DNA from: Ga0077560 sp046330435
Lineage (GTDB): Bacteria > Actinomycetota > Thermoleophilia > Miltoncostaeales > Miltoncostaeaceae
Assembly: GCA_046330435.1 (NCBI GenBank)
Contig: JAXLST010000008.1
Coordinates: 62,001 to 126,000 of the forward strand
DNA: 64,000 nucleotides
Direction: 5' to 3'
Within the stretch, counting starts at the first letter, position 1. Each line of letters begins with the position of its first letter. The notes below the pieces were generated by a model. It was not told where the DNA came from and ran no database searches. It was given only the letters and a program-made list of their open reading frames with translations. Position numbers and translations under genes: made by a program. This document shows positions 49,037 through 56,894 of the stretch, one piece after another.

Positions 49037-50745
49037 CGGGCGGCCTCCGTGATCATGTCGTGGATGTCCTCGGCGGTGAACGGCAGGCCGTCGCACTTCG
49101 CCTTGCTCTCGAGGGAGATGCCGTTCGTCTCGGCCTTGATGAGACGCGCGAGCTGGCCGGTGAAGTTGACCTCCGGCACCAGCACGTGCTTGGCCTTGGC
49201 GGTGAACTCCTCGACCTTGCCGGCCGGGAACGGACCCAGGACGCGCGGGTAGAACGCGCCCACCGACAGGCCCTCGGCCTGCGCCTTCTCGACGGCCTCG
49301 CGGACGGGGCCGAACGTGGAGCCGAAGCCGATGATGGCGATCTCCGGCTGCTCCTCGCCGATGTGCACGTGGCGGGCGGCGCCGTTCTTCAGCGGCTCGA
49401 GCTTCTCCCACCGCTTGGTCTGCATCGCCACGTGGTTCTCGGGCGTGTAGGCGGGGTGGCCGAGCTCGTCGTGCTCGATGCCGGTGGCGACGTACTGGCC
49501 GCCCTCCTCGCCGGGGATGCCCATCGGCGACACGCTGTCGCCGCCCAGCTCGTACCGCTTGTACTCGCCGTTGGCGTCCTTCGCGGTGCGGCGCGGCCAC
49601 TGCTCGACCTTCGAGAGGTCGGGCTTGTTGATGACCTCCATGCGGGTCGCGAGGCCCTGGTCCGTGAGGAGGATCACCGGCACCTGGAACCGCTCCGCGT
49701 AGTTGAACGCGTCGACGGTCGCCCAGAAGCAGTCCTCCACCGAGGTGGGGGCGATGACCACGCGCGGCGCCTCGCCGTGCCCGCCGTAGAGGGCGTGGTT
49801 GAGGTCCGACTGCTCGGTCTTGGTGGGCAGGCCCGTGGAGGGGCCGCCGCGCTGCGCGTCGATGATCACGCAGGGGATCTCGGCGGTGCCGGCGTAGCCC
49901 AGCAGCTCGCTCATGAGCGACAGGCCGGGGCCGGAGGTCGCGGTGGCGGCCTTCTTGCCGGCGTACGAGGCGCCGATGACCGAGGCCAGGGACGCGATCT
50001 CGTCCTCGCACTGGATGGTGATGCCGCCCGTCGCCGGCAGCTTCGCCGACAGCCACTCGAGGATGTCGGAGGCCGGGGTGATCGGGTAGCCGCCGAAGTA
50101 CTCGAGGCCGGCGGCGACGGCGCCCAGGGCGATCGCCTGGTTGCCGGACATCAGCACGCGGTCCTCCTCGGACTCCACCGGGTGGGTGATCTCCAGCGTG
50201 CCCTTGAGGTCGGCGGACTCGTCCTTGCCGGCCTGCAGCGCGGCGATGTTCGCGTCGGCGACGCCCGCCTTGTGGGCGTACCGGCGGAGCACCAGCTCCT
50301 CGATGGGGGTGGTGTCGAACGCGATGACGCCGCAGACGGAGCCGACGGCCACCATGTTCTTGGCACGGGAGCTGCCGCCGATCTCCTTGGCGAGCTGCTC
50401 CATGCGGACCGGGCGCGCCCGGCTCTGGAACTCGGCGGGGATCTCCACCGACGTCGCGTCGTAGAGGATCACGCCGTCGTCGGCCAGGGAGTCCCAGTGG
50501 AGGTCCCAGCCCTCCTGGTTGAAGACGACCAGCAGGTCGACTTCCTTGCCGTGCGAGTGGATGCGCTCCTGACCCATCCGCACCTGGTACATGCAGGGCC
50601 CGCCCTTGATCTCGGCGGGATACGTCCGGAAGGTCTGGGTCCAGTACCCGCCGCGTGCCGCGGCCTGGGTGAGGATGTCCCCGGAGGAGATGACCCCCTC
50701 ACCGGACTCCCCGGCAAGCCGGATCACCACGCTCTGTCGTGCCAA
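49033..50745 (-). CDS. korA: 2-oxoacid:ferredoxin oxidoreductase alpha subunit (gamma-alpha fusion)
   Basis: 570 residues. Residues about 1-190 form the gamma domain (VVIRLAGESGEGVISSGDIL, TYPAEIKGGPCMYQVRMG). The alpha domain begins near MSGNQAIALGAVAAGLEYFG with GGYPITPASDILEWLSAKLP, then ATSGPGLSLMSELLGYAGTA. TTG 50745 is the best start: AAGGGGGG ends five bases upstream, while the ATG at 50796 lacks an RBS. It is the first gene of the korA-korB pair. Confidence 0.95.
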   Translation of the reverse strand: MARQSVVIRLAGESGEGVISSGDILTQAAARGGYWTQTFRTYPAEIKGGPCMYQVRMGQERIHSHGKEVDLLVVFNQEGWDLHWDSLADDGVILYDATSVEIPAEFQSRARPVRMEQLAKEIGGSSRAKNMVAVGSVCGVIAFDTTPIEELVLRRYAHKAGVADANIAALQAGKDESADLKGTLEITHPVESEEDRVLMSGNQAIALGAVAAGLEYFGGYPITPASDILEWLSAKLPATGGITIQCEDEIASLASVIGASYAGKKAATATSGPGLSLMSELLGYAGTAEIPCVIIDAQRGGPSTGLPTKTEQSDLNHALYGGHGEAPRVVIAPTSVEDCFWATVDAFNYAERFQVPVILLTDQGLATRMEVINKPDLSKVEQWPRRTAKDANGEYKRYELGGDSVSPMGIPGEEGGQYVATGIEHDELGHPAYTPENHVAMQTKRWEKLEPLKNGAARHVHIGEEQPEIAIIGFGSTFGPVREAVEKAQAEGLSVGAFYPRVLGPFPAGKVEEFTAKAKHVLVPEVNFTGQLARLIKAETNGISLESKAKCDGLPFTAEDIHDMITEAAR

Positions 50746-50964
50746 AGTCCCCCCTTGCGCGCCGTGGTCGGTCGCTCCCCTGGCCAGGGCGCTCACCGCG
50801 GCGTCGGGCGTCGTCGTTTTCCGCAGGTTCCCGGTGCGTCCCCGAACCGGGCACCGGCGATCGCGCGCCCCTTCGGGGCGACGGTCAGGGGATGCTACCC
50901 ACCCCGCTTCGGGCGGGGCAAGTCGGGTTTCCCGCGGGTTTTCCCGGATTTCCCCTGGGGGCCG

Positions 50965-51465
50965 TCAGGGACGCCTGATGCGGGGAATCTCCGCGCCCTG
51001 CAGATGCTCCCGCCGGGTGACCATGATCGTCCTGGTGAAGCTGATGACGACGGTGCCGTCCTGGTTGAAGCCCTCGGTGCGCACCCGCACGATCCCCTGA
51101 TGGGGCCGGGAGCGCGACGCCCGCACCTCCAGCACCTCGCTCTGGGCGTAGATGGTGTCCCCCTCGAACACGGGCGCGGGCAGCCGCACCTCGTCCCACC
51201 CCAGGTTCACGGCGTTGCGGGACAGGTCGGCGACGGTGAGCCCGGTCACCAGCGCCAGGGTGAACGTGGAGTCCACCAGGGGCCTCCCCCACTCCGTCTG
51301 CGCCGCCAGGTGGCGGTCGAAGTGGATGGGGTTGGGGTTCACGGTGAGGAGCGTGAACCACACGTTGTCGGCGTCCAGGACGGTGCGCCCGGTGGGGTGG
51401 CGGATGACGTCCCCCACGCGGAAGTCCTCGAACGCCCGGCCCAGGTCCATCGGCAGCTCGGCCAT
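50965..51465 (-). CDS. MaoC-like (R)-specific enoyl-CoA hydratase
   Basis: 166 residues, hot-dog fold. Conserved MaoC hydratase-2 motif VNPNPIHFDRHLAAQTEWGR (Asp/His active site). N-terminal MAELPMDLGRAFEDFRVGDV typical of this group. Hydrates trans-2-enoyl-CoA in the cytosol. It is not part of korAB: 219 bp lie between. A short 3' tail carries the basic motif ending EIPRIRRP. Confidence 0.88.
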   Translation of the reverse strand: MAELPMDLGRAFEDFRVGDVIRHPTGRTVLDADNVWFTLLTVNPNPIHFDRHLAAQTEWGRPLVDSTFTLALVTGLTVADLSRNAVNLGWDEVRLPAPVFEGDTIYAQSEVLEVRASRSRPHQGIVRVRTEGFNQDGTVVISFTRTIMVTRREHLQGAEIPRIRRP

Positions 51466-51522
51466 GTCGTGTCCTCGACGATTTCGGTTCGGCGGCCGGG
51501 CCAGGATAGTCTCGCCGCAGGA

Positions 51523-52917
51523 ATGTCCCCCGAATCCCGCGCCCCGGAGCCGCCCGCACCTCCCGGCAGCACCCTGTCCTCCATCGCCAGGCTGGTGCGG
51601 GGACGGATCGGCGACGACCGCGAACGGCGGCTGGTGGTGCGCGTGGCGGAGCTGGAGCGCCGCCTGGAGCTGCTTGAGGCCGAGGCGGAGGCCGCCCGGT
51701 CCCGCGCGAGGCGGGCCGAGGCGGGGCTCGCCCGGGTGGCCGCCCACGTGGACCGCCTGGACTGGATCGCCGCGCCCGGCCTGGAGGACCTCATGGTCCC
51801 CGCCGGCGGCCGCACGGGCCTCACGGGGTCCGGCACGGGGAGCCGGGTGATCTGCTCGGCCGGTACGGGCCCCGACGGCGAGCTCATGTCGGTGACCGGC
51901 GCGGCCATGGCGGAGTACGCGTACCGCTGGGGGTGGGACGTGACCCTGTCGGGCGAGCCGCCCGGCCCGGACCCGGTGGTGCGCAAGCTCCGGCTCGTGC
52001 GCGAGCTGTGCGACCGGTACGCCTGGGTGCTGTGGCTCGACCCGGACGCCAGCATCGTGGACACCTCGGCCGACGTGCTCACCCAGACCCGGCCCGACCG
52101 GGACCTCTACGTGAGCGCCGCGGTGGACGGCGAGCCGGTCGCCGCCCGCGCGGTGATGCTGGTGCGCGCCAGCGACCTGTCGCGGCGACTGCTGGACCAT
52201 CTGGTCGAGCACCCGGACGCCGAGGTGGGCCCGCCCCGCCACGCACTGCTGGCCGGTGAGTGGGCGTGGGCTCCGGGTGAGCCGCTGGAACGGGGCCCGT
52301 TCGTGATGCGCGGCGCGCCGGGCGGCCCGGCGGAGCGCCGGCTGGCCGCATTGGACCGGCTCGCCGCGCTGCGGCGCGGGATGGCCGCCGCGGGCGGGGC
52401 GCTGGGCGACGGGCCGCTGGTGGCGTTCGGGCCGTCCACCGCGCTGGAGGTGCCGGACGTGCTCAACGTGCTGGGCCTCACCGGGACCGTCGTGGTGGTG
52501 GGCGCCGCACCCGAGGGGTTCTGCGACCGTCTGGCGGCGGCCTGGCGGGGGCGGAAGCTCGTGCACGTGGGCGGCGGCAGCGGCGCGGCGGGCGGGTCGG
52601 ACGCACGGATCGAGCGGTTCGGCGGCACCCCGGAGGCCGCGGCGGCGCGCTTCGGCGACGACCCGGCGGACGCGGTGTGGTTGCTGGGCGGCGGCCGGGA
52701 GCTGGCGCTCACGCAGCGGCTCATGACCTGGTGGCCGCTGGTGCGGCCCGGGGGCCTCATGCTGGGGCACCCCTACACGGCGGTCCCGCCCTCGGAGGCC
52801 GGCGACGCCACCGCCGGCCCGGTGGACTGGTTCTTCGGAGAGCTCGGCCTGCCCGTGCAGGTCACCGCGGCGGACGCCCCCGGGGCCACGTGGATGGTGC
52901 GCAAGCCGCGGGACTGA
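51523..52917 (+). CDS. Glycosyltransferase-like protein with coiled coil and methyltransferase-like tail
   Basis: 464 residues. N-terminal coiled coil (about residues 28-85, ELERRLELLEAEAEAARSRA). The middle domain shows a GT-A like pattern with a DxD-type motif in YAWVLWLDPDASIVDTSADV and ISSAGTGPDGELMS-type early strand, resembling galactosyl-transferase-like families. The C-terminal 170 residues look like a class I methyltransferase (TVVVVGAAPEGFCDRLAAAW, LVRPGGLMLGHPY). Likely cytosolic or peripheral membrane enzyme of surface glycan synthesis. The start ATG lies 38 bp from the divergent MaoC gene. Function is inferred from fold-like patterns only. Confidence 0.68.
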   Translation: MSPESRAPEPPAPPGSTLSSIARLVRGRIGDDRERRLVVRVAELERRLELLEAEAEAARSRARRAEAGLARVAAHVDRLDWIAAPGLEDLMVPAGGRTGLTGSGTGSRVICSAGTGPDGELMSVTGAAMAEYAYRWGWDVTLSGEPPGPDPVVRKLRLVRELCDRYAWVLWLDPDASIVDTSADVLTQTRPDRDLYVSAAVDGEPVAARAVMLVRASDLSRRLLDHLVEHPDAEVGPPRHALLAGEWAWAPGEPLERGPFVMRGAPGGPAERRLAALDRLAALRRGMAAAGGALGDGPLVAFGPSTALEVPDVLNVLGLTGTVVVVGAAPEGFCDRLAAAWRGRKLVHVGGGSGAAGGSDARIERFGGTPEAAAARFGDDPADAVWLLGGGRELALTQRLMTWWPLVRPGGLMLGHPYTAVPPSEAGDATAGPVDWFFGELGLPVQVTAADAPGATWMVRKPRD

Positions 52918-52953
52918 CTAGGCTGCGCCGGACCCCCCGACGGAGCGAGGACG

Positions 52954-54486
52954 ATGGCGGACTTCCAGGCGGCGATGGCCGAGGGCTACGGCTTCGACGG
53001 CCCCACGATCGGGCTGGGGCGGCCCTTCGTCGACCCCGCGGCGCCGGTGACCGGCGTGGAGGTGCGGATCCCGCTGGGGCTGCTCAACCGGCACGGCCTC
53101 ATCGCGGGGGCCACCGGCACCGGCAAGACCAAGACGCTGCAGCTGCTCGCCGAGCAGATCGCCGCGGCCGGCACCCCCGTGTTCGCCGCCGACATGAAGG
53201 GCGACCTGGCGGGCATCGCGGCCCCCGGTGAGGCGAACGACCGGGTCACGGCCCGTAACACCGAGCTCGCCCACGCGTGGACGCCGGCGGCGGCCAGCGT
53301 GGAGCTCCTGTCGCTGAGCGGCCAGAGCGGCGTGCCGCTGCGCGCGACGGTGGCGTCCTTCGGGCCCATCCTGCTCTCCAAGGTGCTGTCGCTCAACGAC
53401 ACGCAGGAGTCGACGCTGTCGCTGGTGTTCCGGTACTGCGACGAGAAGAAGCTGCCGCTGCTGGAGCTGGAGGACCTGCGCACCGTGCTGGCGTACCTCG
53501 CCGGGCCGGGCAAGGACGAGCTGGAGCTGCTGGGCGGCATCAGCAAGGCCACCGTCGGGGTCATCCAGCGGAAGGTCACCGAGCTGGAGGCCGACGGCGG
53601 GGACGTGTTCTTCGGCGAGCCGGAGCTCGACCTGCGGGACCTGCTGCGCACCGCCCCGGACGGCCGGGGCGTCATCTCGGTGCTGCACCTGGCCGACGTG
53701 CAGGCGCGGCCGGCCCTGTTCTCCACGTTCCTCATGTGGGTGCTGGCGGAGCTGTTCGAGATGCTCCCGGAGGTCGGGGACCCCGAGAAGCCGACGCTGG
53801 TGTTCTTCCTCGACGAGGCGCACCTGCTGTTCGCCGACGCCACCAAGGCGTTCCGCGACGCGGTGTCGCAGACCGTCCGGCTCATCCGCAGCAAGGGCGT
53901 CGGGGTGTTCTTCGTGACCCAGCTGCCCACCGACCTGCCGGACGAGGTCCTCGCCCAGCTCGGCCACCGGGTGCAGCACGCGGTGCGGGCCTTCACCCCC
54001 AAGGACGCCAAGGCGTTGCGGGAGGTCGTGCAGACCTATCCGCAGACGGACTTCTACGAGCTGGACGAGACCCTGCAGTCCCTGGGTGTGGGCGAGGCCG
54101 TGGTGACGGCCCTGAACCCGCGGGGCGTCCCCACCCCGGTGTGCGCCGCCCGGCTCTACCCGCCGGCGTCCCGCATGGGACCGCTCACCCCGGAGGAGCG
54201 CGCCGCGATCACGGCCCTCTCCCCCCTGCACCCCAAGTACGCGACGCCGGTGGACCGCGAGAGCGCCATGGAGATCCTCACGGCGAAGCTCAACGACGAC
54301 CGGGACGCCGCCGAGGCCGCCCGGGAGCGGGCCAAGCCCGCTCCGCCGCGGGAGCCGGACCGCCGCCCCAAGGACGACGACGGGCTGCTCGGCGGCATCG
54401 GGGACCTCATGCAGTCCAAGGTGGCCCAGCAGGTGACCCGCGAGGTCGTGCGCGGGATCTTCGGGATGCTCAAGCGCCGCCGCTGA
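52954..54486 (+). CDS. HerA-like/DUF853 ATPase
   Basis: 510 residues. AAA-type ATPase with Walker A IAGATGTGKTKTLQLLAEQI, Walker B LVFFLDEAHLLFADATKAF and sensor/Arg-finger-like VQHAVRAFTPKDAKALREV. It matches the DUF853 group of HerA-like NTPases common in bacteria. The C-terminal tail is acidic and Lys/Arg-mixed with a helix ending MLKRRR. Probable DNA or protein translocase; partner genes (NurA) are not adjacent. ATG 52954; a hairpin terminator follows. Confidence 0.9.
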   Translation: MADFQAAMAEGYGFDGPTIGLGRPFVDPAAPVTGVEVRIPLGLLNRHGLIAGATGTGKTKTLQLLAEQIAAAGTPVFAADMKGDLAGIAAPGEANDRVTARNTELAHAWTPAAASVELLSLSGQSGVPLRATVASFGPILLSKVLSLNDTQESTLSLVFRYCDEKKLPLLELEDLRTVLAYLAGPGKDELELLGGISKATVGVIQRKVTELEADGGDVFFGEPELDLRDLLRTAPDGRGVISVLHLADVQARPALFSTFLMWVLAELFEMLPEVGDPEKPTLVFFLDEAHLLFADATKAFRDAVSQTVRLIRSKGVGVFFVTQLPTDLPDEVLAQLGHRVQHAVRAFTPKDAKALREVVQTYPQTDFYELDETLQSLGVGEAVVTALNPRGVPTPVCAARLYPPASRMGPLTPEERAAITALSPLHPKYATPVDRESAMEILTAKLNDDRDAAEAARERAKPAPPREPDRRPKDDDGLLGGIGDLMQSKVAQQVTREVVRGIFGMLKRRR

Positions 54487-54494
54487 GGTCCCTC

Positions 54495-54521
54495 CGCGTC
54501 CCGGGGCCCGCCCGGGACGCG
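54495..54521. terminator. Bidirectional hairpin terminator
   Basis: An 11-bp stem CGCGTCCCGGG (54495-54505) with CCCGGGACGCG (54511-54521) and a 5-base loop, between the convergent ATPase gene and the small membrane gene. Confidence 0.75.
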
Positions 54522-54538
54522 CCGGACCGGTCAGGGGC

Positions 54539-54703
54539 TCAGTACCACTTGCCGCGCGTGAAGCCCCCGAAGGCGATGAGCCCCACCAGCGCCACGATGA
54601 TCCCCAGCCACAGGCTCCAGAAGATCGCGATGAGGATCCCCGCGATCACCAGGATGCCGCCCAGGCTGATGCCCCCGATGAGACTGCCGTCCCTGCTCGC
54701 CAT
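54539..54703 (-). CDS. Small two-helix membrane protein, probably stress-induced
   Basis: 54 residues from ATG 54703 with RBS GGAGA 7 bases upstream. Almost all membrane: SLIGGISLGGILVIAGILIA then FWSLWLGIIVALVGLIAFGG, ending FTRGKWY. A sigB-type promoter (GTGT-N16-GGGTAC) lies 40 bases upstream, so it may belong to the general stress regulon headed by the neighbouring sigma factor. Function unknown; small membrane proteins of this kind are common sigB targets. Confidence 0.75.
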   Translation of the reverse strand: MASRDGSLIGGISLGGILVIAGILIAIFWSLWLGIIVALVGLIAFGGFTRGKWY

Positions 54704-54742
54704 CGTGTCTCCGTTCTCCTCGTGTGCGACGACGCCGGGTCG

Positions 54743-54768
54743 GTACCCGCCGCCGGGTCTCCCCACAC
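54743..54768 (-). promoter_or_regulatory. SigB/SigF-type promoter of the small membrane gene
   Basis: Minus strand: GTGT (54765-54768), 16 bases, GGGTAC (54743-54748). The -10 matches the sigB consensus GGGTAT at five of six positions. Expected transcription start near 54736, giving a leader of about 33 bases with an RBS. Confidence 0.65.
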
Positions 54769-54794
54769 GGACACCGGGAGTTCACGCCGGCCGT

Positions 54795-54820
54795 GTTTGG
54801 GGGTGCGGCGGGCTGGGTAG
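54795..54820 (+). promoter_or_regulatory. SigB/SigF-type promoter of the sigma gene
   Basis: GTTT (54795-54798), 16 bases, GGGTAG (54815-54820). Nine bases separate the -10 from GTG 54830, so transcription should start at or within a base or two of the start codon. Suggests autoregulation and a leaderless mRNA. Confidence 0.72.
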
Positions 54821-54829
54821 TGTGGGCTC

Positions 54830-55564
54830 GTGGTCAGCCCGGAGACGTCAACGGTGACCGGGGCGGCGCGCCTCGACCCCGAACGCCGTGAGGCGCTCAT
54901 CCTCGAGCACCTCCCCCTCGTGAACGCCCTGGCGCGTAGGTACGCCAACCGCGGCGAGCCGGTGGAGGACCTGGAGCAGGCCGGCACGATCGGCCTCATC
55001 AAGGCCGTCGACCGCTTCGACCCGTCGGTGGGCCGGGAGTTCCGGTCGTTCGCGACCCCCACCATCCTCGGTGAGATCCGCCGCCACTTCCGCGACAAGA
55101 CCTGGGCCGTGCGTGTTCCGCGCGGGCTCAAGGACGACTACGCGCGGGTCGTGGGCGTCATGTCGACGCTCACGGGCGAGCTGGGGCGCAGCCCCACGAT
55201 CGCGGACATCGGCAAGGAGGCGGGGCTCAGCGAGGAGGCGGTGCTGGACGCCCTCGCCGCGCACGGCGCGTACCGGCCGGTGTCGATGTCGCAGCCCGGC
55301 CCGCAGCGGGAGGACGAGGACCTGAGCCTCGAGATCCCCGTGGAGGAGGAGGGCTACGAGACCGCGGAGGGAATGGGTGCCGTCGAGAAGGGGCTTCAGG
55401 CGCTGCCCGCGCGGGAGCGCGTGATCATCCACCTGCGCTTCACGGAAGGGATGATGCAGTCGGACATCGCCCGGATCATGGGGATCTCCCAGATGCACGT
55501 GTCCCGCCTCATCGCCCGGGCGCTGGTCCGGATGCGCGAGGCCGCGGGAGAGGCGGAGGAATGA
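54830..55564 (+). CDS. SigB/SigF-family alternative sigma factor
   Basis: 244 residues, group 3 sigma-70. Region 2 holds LILEHLPLVNALARRYANRG, EDLEQAGTIGLIKAVDRFDP and SFATPTILGEIRRHFRDKTW. Region 3 holds VRVPRGLKDDYARVVGVMST, and region 4 ends LHVSRLIARALVRMREA (IARIMGISQMHVSRLIARAL). It directs general-stress transcription from GTTT-N16-GGGTAT type promoters. GTG 54830 lies 9 bp after such a promoter. It overlaps the RsbW-type gene by 4 bases. No RsbV (anti-anti-sigma) gene is in the window. Confidence 0.95.
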   Translation: MVSPETSTVTGAARLDPERREALILEHLPLVNALARRYANRGEPVEDLEQAGTIGLIKAVDRFDPSVGREFRSFATPTILGEIRRHFRDKTWAVRVPRGLKDDYARVVGVMSTLTGELGRSPTIADIGKEAGLSEEAVLDALAAHGAYRPVSMSQPGPQREDEDLSLEIPVEEEGYETAEGMGAVEKGLQALPARERVIIHLRFTEGMMQSDIARIMGISQMHVSRLIARALVRMREAAGEAEE

Positions 55565-55983
55565 CCGGCGCACTGGCCGAGCGGCGCGCGGACGCCCCCG
55601 CGGTGTCGATCATGCTGCCCGCCGAGGCGGAGAGCCTCATGATCGTGCGGCAGGCCGTGACCGGCGTGGCCGAGGCCATGGGGATCGGCGACCAGCGGCG
55701 CGACGACATGCGCATCGCGGTGAGCGAGGCGTGCACGAACGTGGTGGTCCACGCCTACCCGGACATCCCGGGGAGCCTGCGCGTGGGCCTGTGGGCGGAC
55801 GACGGCGGCCTGGTGATCCGGGTCACCGACGCGGGGCGCGGCATCGTGCCGGACCCGTTGCGGCAGAGCCCCGGCCTGGGGATCGGCCTGCAGCTCATGG
55901 CGACGCTCGCGGACGACATGCACCTGAGCACCCCGGCGGGCGGCGGCACCGAGGTGGTGCTGACGTTCCTCGCCGGAAGCTGA
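55561..55983 (+). CDS. RsbW-type anti-sigma factor / serine-protein kinase
   Basis: 140-residue GHKL ATPase that normally holds SigB inactive and phosphorylates RsbV. The N-box DMRIAVSEACTNVVVHAYPD has Glu and Asn. The G1 box is VIRVTDAGRGIVPDP, and the G2-like SPGLGIGLQLMATLADDM is intact. ATG 55561 overlaps the sigma stop, so sigma and anti-sigma are made in stoichiometric pair. The order (sigma first) differs from the classical rsbV-rsbW-sigB. Confidence 0.92.
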   Translation: MTGALAERRADAPAVSIMLPAEAESLMIVRQAVTGVAEAMGIGDQRRDDMRIAVSEACTNVVVHAYPDIPGSLRVGLWADDGGLVIRVTDAGRGIVPDPLRQSPGLGIGLQLMATLADDMHLSTPAGGGTEVVLTFLAGS

Positions 55984-55993
55984 CCGGCGCGCG

Positions 55994-56019
55994 GTTATGC
56001 GTGACGGCCCGCAGGGTAC
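55994..56019 (+). promoter_or_regulatory. SigB/SigF-type promoter before the degenerate RsbW paralogue
   Basis: GTTA (55994-55997), 16 bases, GGGTAC (56014-56019), directly after the anti-sigma stop. Expected start near 56026. This rules out the in-frame ATG at 55997, which would lie upstream of the transcript, and favours GTG 56099. Confidence 0.68.
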
Positions 56020-56098
56020 GCAGCCCGGGTACCCGCACACCGCAGGAGGGTCTGCCGTACCATCCCCAGACGATGCCCCACTTCCCCGCACACGGCCG

Positions 56099-56491
56099 GT
56101 GATCAGCGAGTCCGCCATCCTGGACCTCGCCATGGGTCCGTCCCTCGCACCGGTCCTGCGCAGGGTGGTCAGCGCCGTGGCCGCGCAGGGCGGCCTGTCG
56201 GTCGACCGCATCAGCGACCTGCTCATCATCGTCGACGCGGTGGCGGCGGGCGCACGGCACGAGATGCCCGATGGGCGGCTGCGGGTCGCGGTGACCCCGT
56301 CCCCGGGGCGCGTCACGATCCGCATGGGCCCCCTCCCGGCCGGCGGCGCCGCGTCGCTGGCGGAGGCCTGCCGCGTGCCGGAGCTCGGCTCCGTGCTCGA
56401 GGCGCTGGCCGACCGCGTGCAGACCGAGGCCGACGGCGCCGGTGACTTCCTGACGGTGATGGTCGGCGCGGAGGACCCCGCCGGCACCTGA
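56099..56491 (+). CDS. Degenerate RsbW/GHKL-like paralogue
   Basis: 130 residues from GTG 56099. It aligns by eye along its length with the preceding RsbW: a first helix, then SVDRISDLLIIVDAVAAGAR for the N-box helix, strands RLRVAVTPSPGRVTIRMGPL for the G1 region and a final helix-strand VLEALADRVQTEADGAGDFL. The N-box Asn and the G1 DxGxG are absent (DAVAAGARH and MGPLPAG), so ATP binding is unlikely. It could be a competitor that titrates RsbW or sigma. It has its own sigB-type promoter. Confidence 0.7.
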   Translation: MISESAILDLAMGPSLAPVLRRVVSAVAAQGGLSVDRISDLLIIVDAVAAGARHEMPDGRLRVAVTPSPGRVTIRMGPLPAGGAASLAEACRVPELGSVLEALADRVQTEADGAGDFLTVMVGAEDPAGT

Positions 56492-56506
56492 GCGCGGCGG
56501 CCGGGG

Positions 56507-56704
56507 TCAGGCCCCGGCGGGCGGGCCGCCGGTGTCGGCGCCCGCGGGCGGTTCGGGGGTCTGCTTGGTCCCGCCGGTGTCGGGCCTGGGGGGCGCGGGC
56601 CGGTCGGCCGGGATGTCGCGCGTGTACCGGTGCGGCGGGGCGTAGAGCCCCACGTCCTCGGTGCCGTCCTCGCCCTCGCGGGGCGGTGTCTCGGGTTCGT
56701 CCAT
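56507..56704 (-). CDS. Small Pro-rich acidic hypothetical protein
   Basis: 65 residues from ATG 56704. Low-complexity Pro/Thr/Gly sequence with a short ordered patch (DVGLYAPPHRYTRDIPADRP). A sigB-type promoter GTTA-N16-GGGTAT ends nine bases upstream of ATG, giving a leaderless mRNA in the same geometry as the sigma gene. Product unknown; possibly a stress-induced disordered protein. Confidence 0.65.
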   Translation of the reverse strand: MDEPETPPREGEDGTEDVGLYAPPHRYTRDIPADRPAPPRPDTGGTKQTPEPPAGADTGGPPAGA

Positions 56705-56713
56705 GGCACGGGG

Positions 56714-56739
56714 ATACCCGGCGGCGCCCGCGGCGTAAC
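56714..56739 (-). promoter_or_regulatory. SigB/SigF-type promoter, leaderless geometry
   Basis: Minus strand GTTA (56736-56739), 16 bases, GGGTAT (56714-56719), the perfect -10 consensus. Nine bases lie between it and ATG 56704. Confidence 0.72.
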
Positions 56740-56894
56740 CGGACGGCCTCGCCCGGACGGGGAGCGGCGATGTGTCCCGTTTTCCGGATACTGGGAGGTT
56801 TTCCTCGCGTTCGGCGGCTCAAGTCGTGCGTCCTCCTGCCGATGGGCCGGTACCCCAGGGATCCCGGTCCCGAGCAACGACGGTGGAGCAACGG

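Noticed and set aside
49033..50796. ATG 50796 as the start of korA
   Set aside because: No RBS; TTG 50745 has AAGGGGGG five bases upstream and gives the family's usual N-terminus.
55997..56491. ATG 55997 as the start of the RsbW-like paralogue
   Set aside because: It would lie inside the predicted sigB-type promoter and upstream of the transcript start; the first 34 residues have no fold-like pattern.
56772..56894. c-di-GMP riboswitch before the diguanylate cyclase
   Set aside because: The conserved GEMM core bases are absent; the segment has only scattered G-rich stretches.
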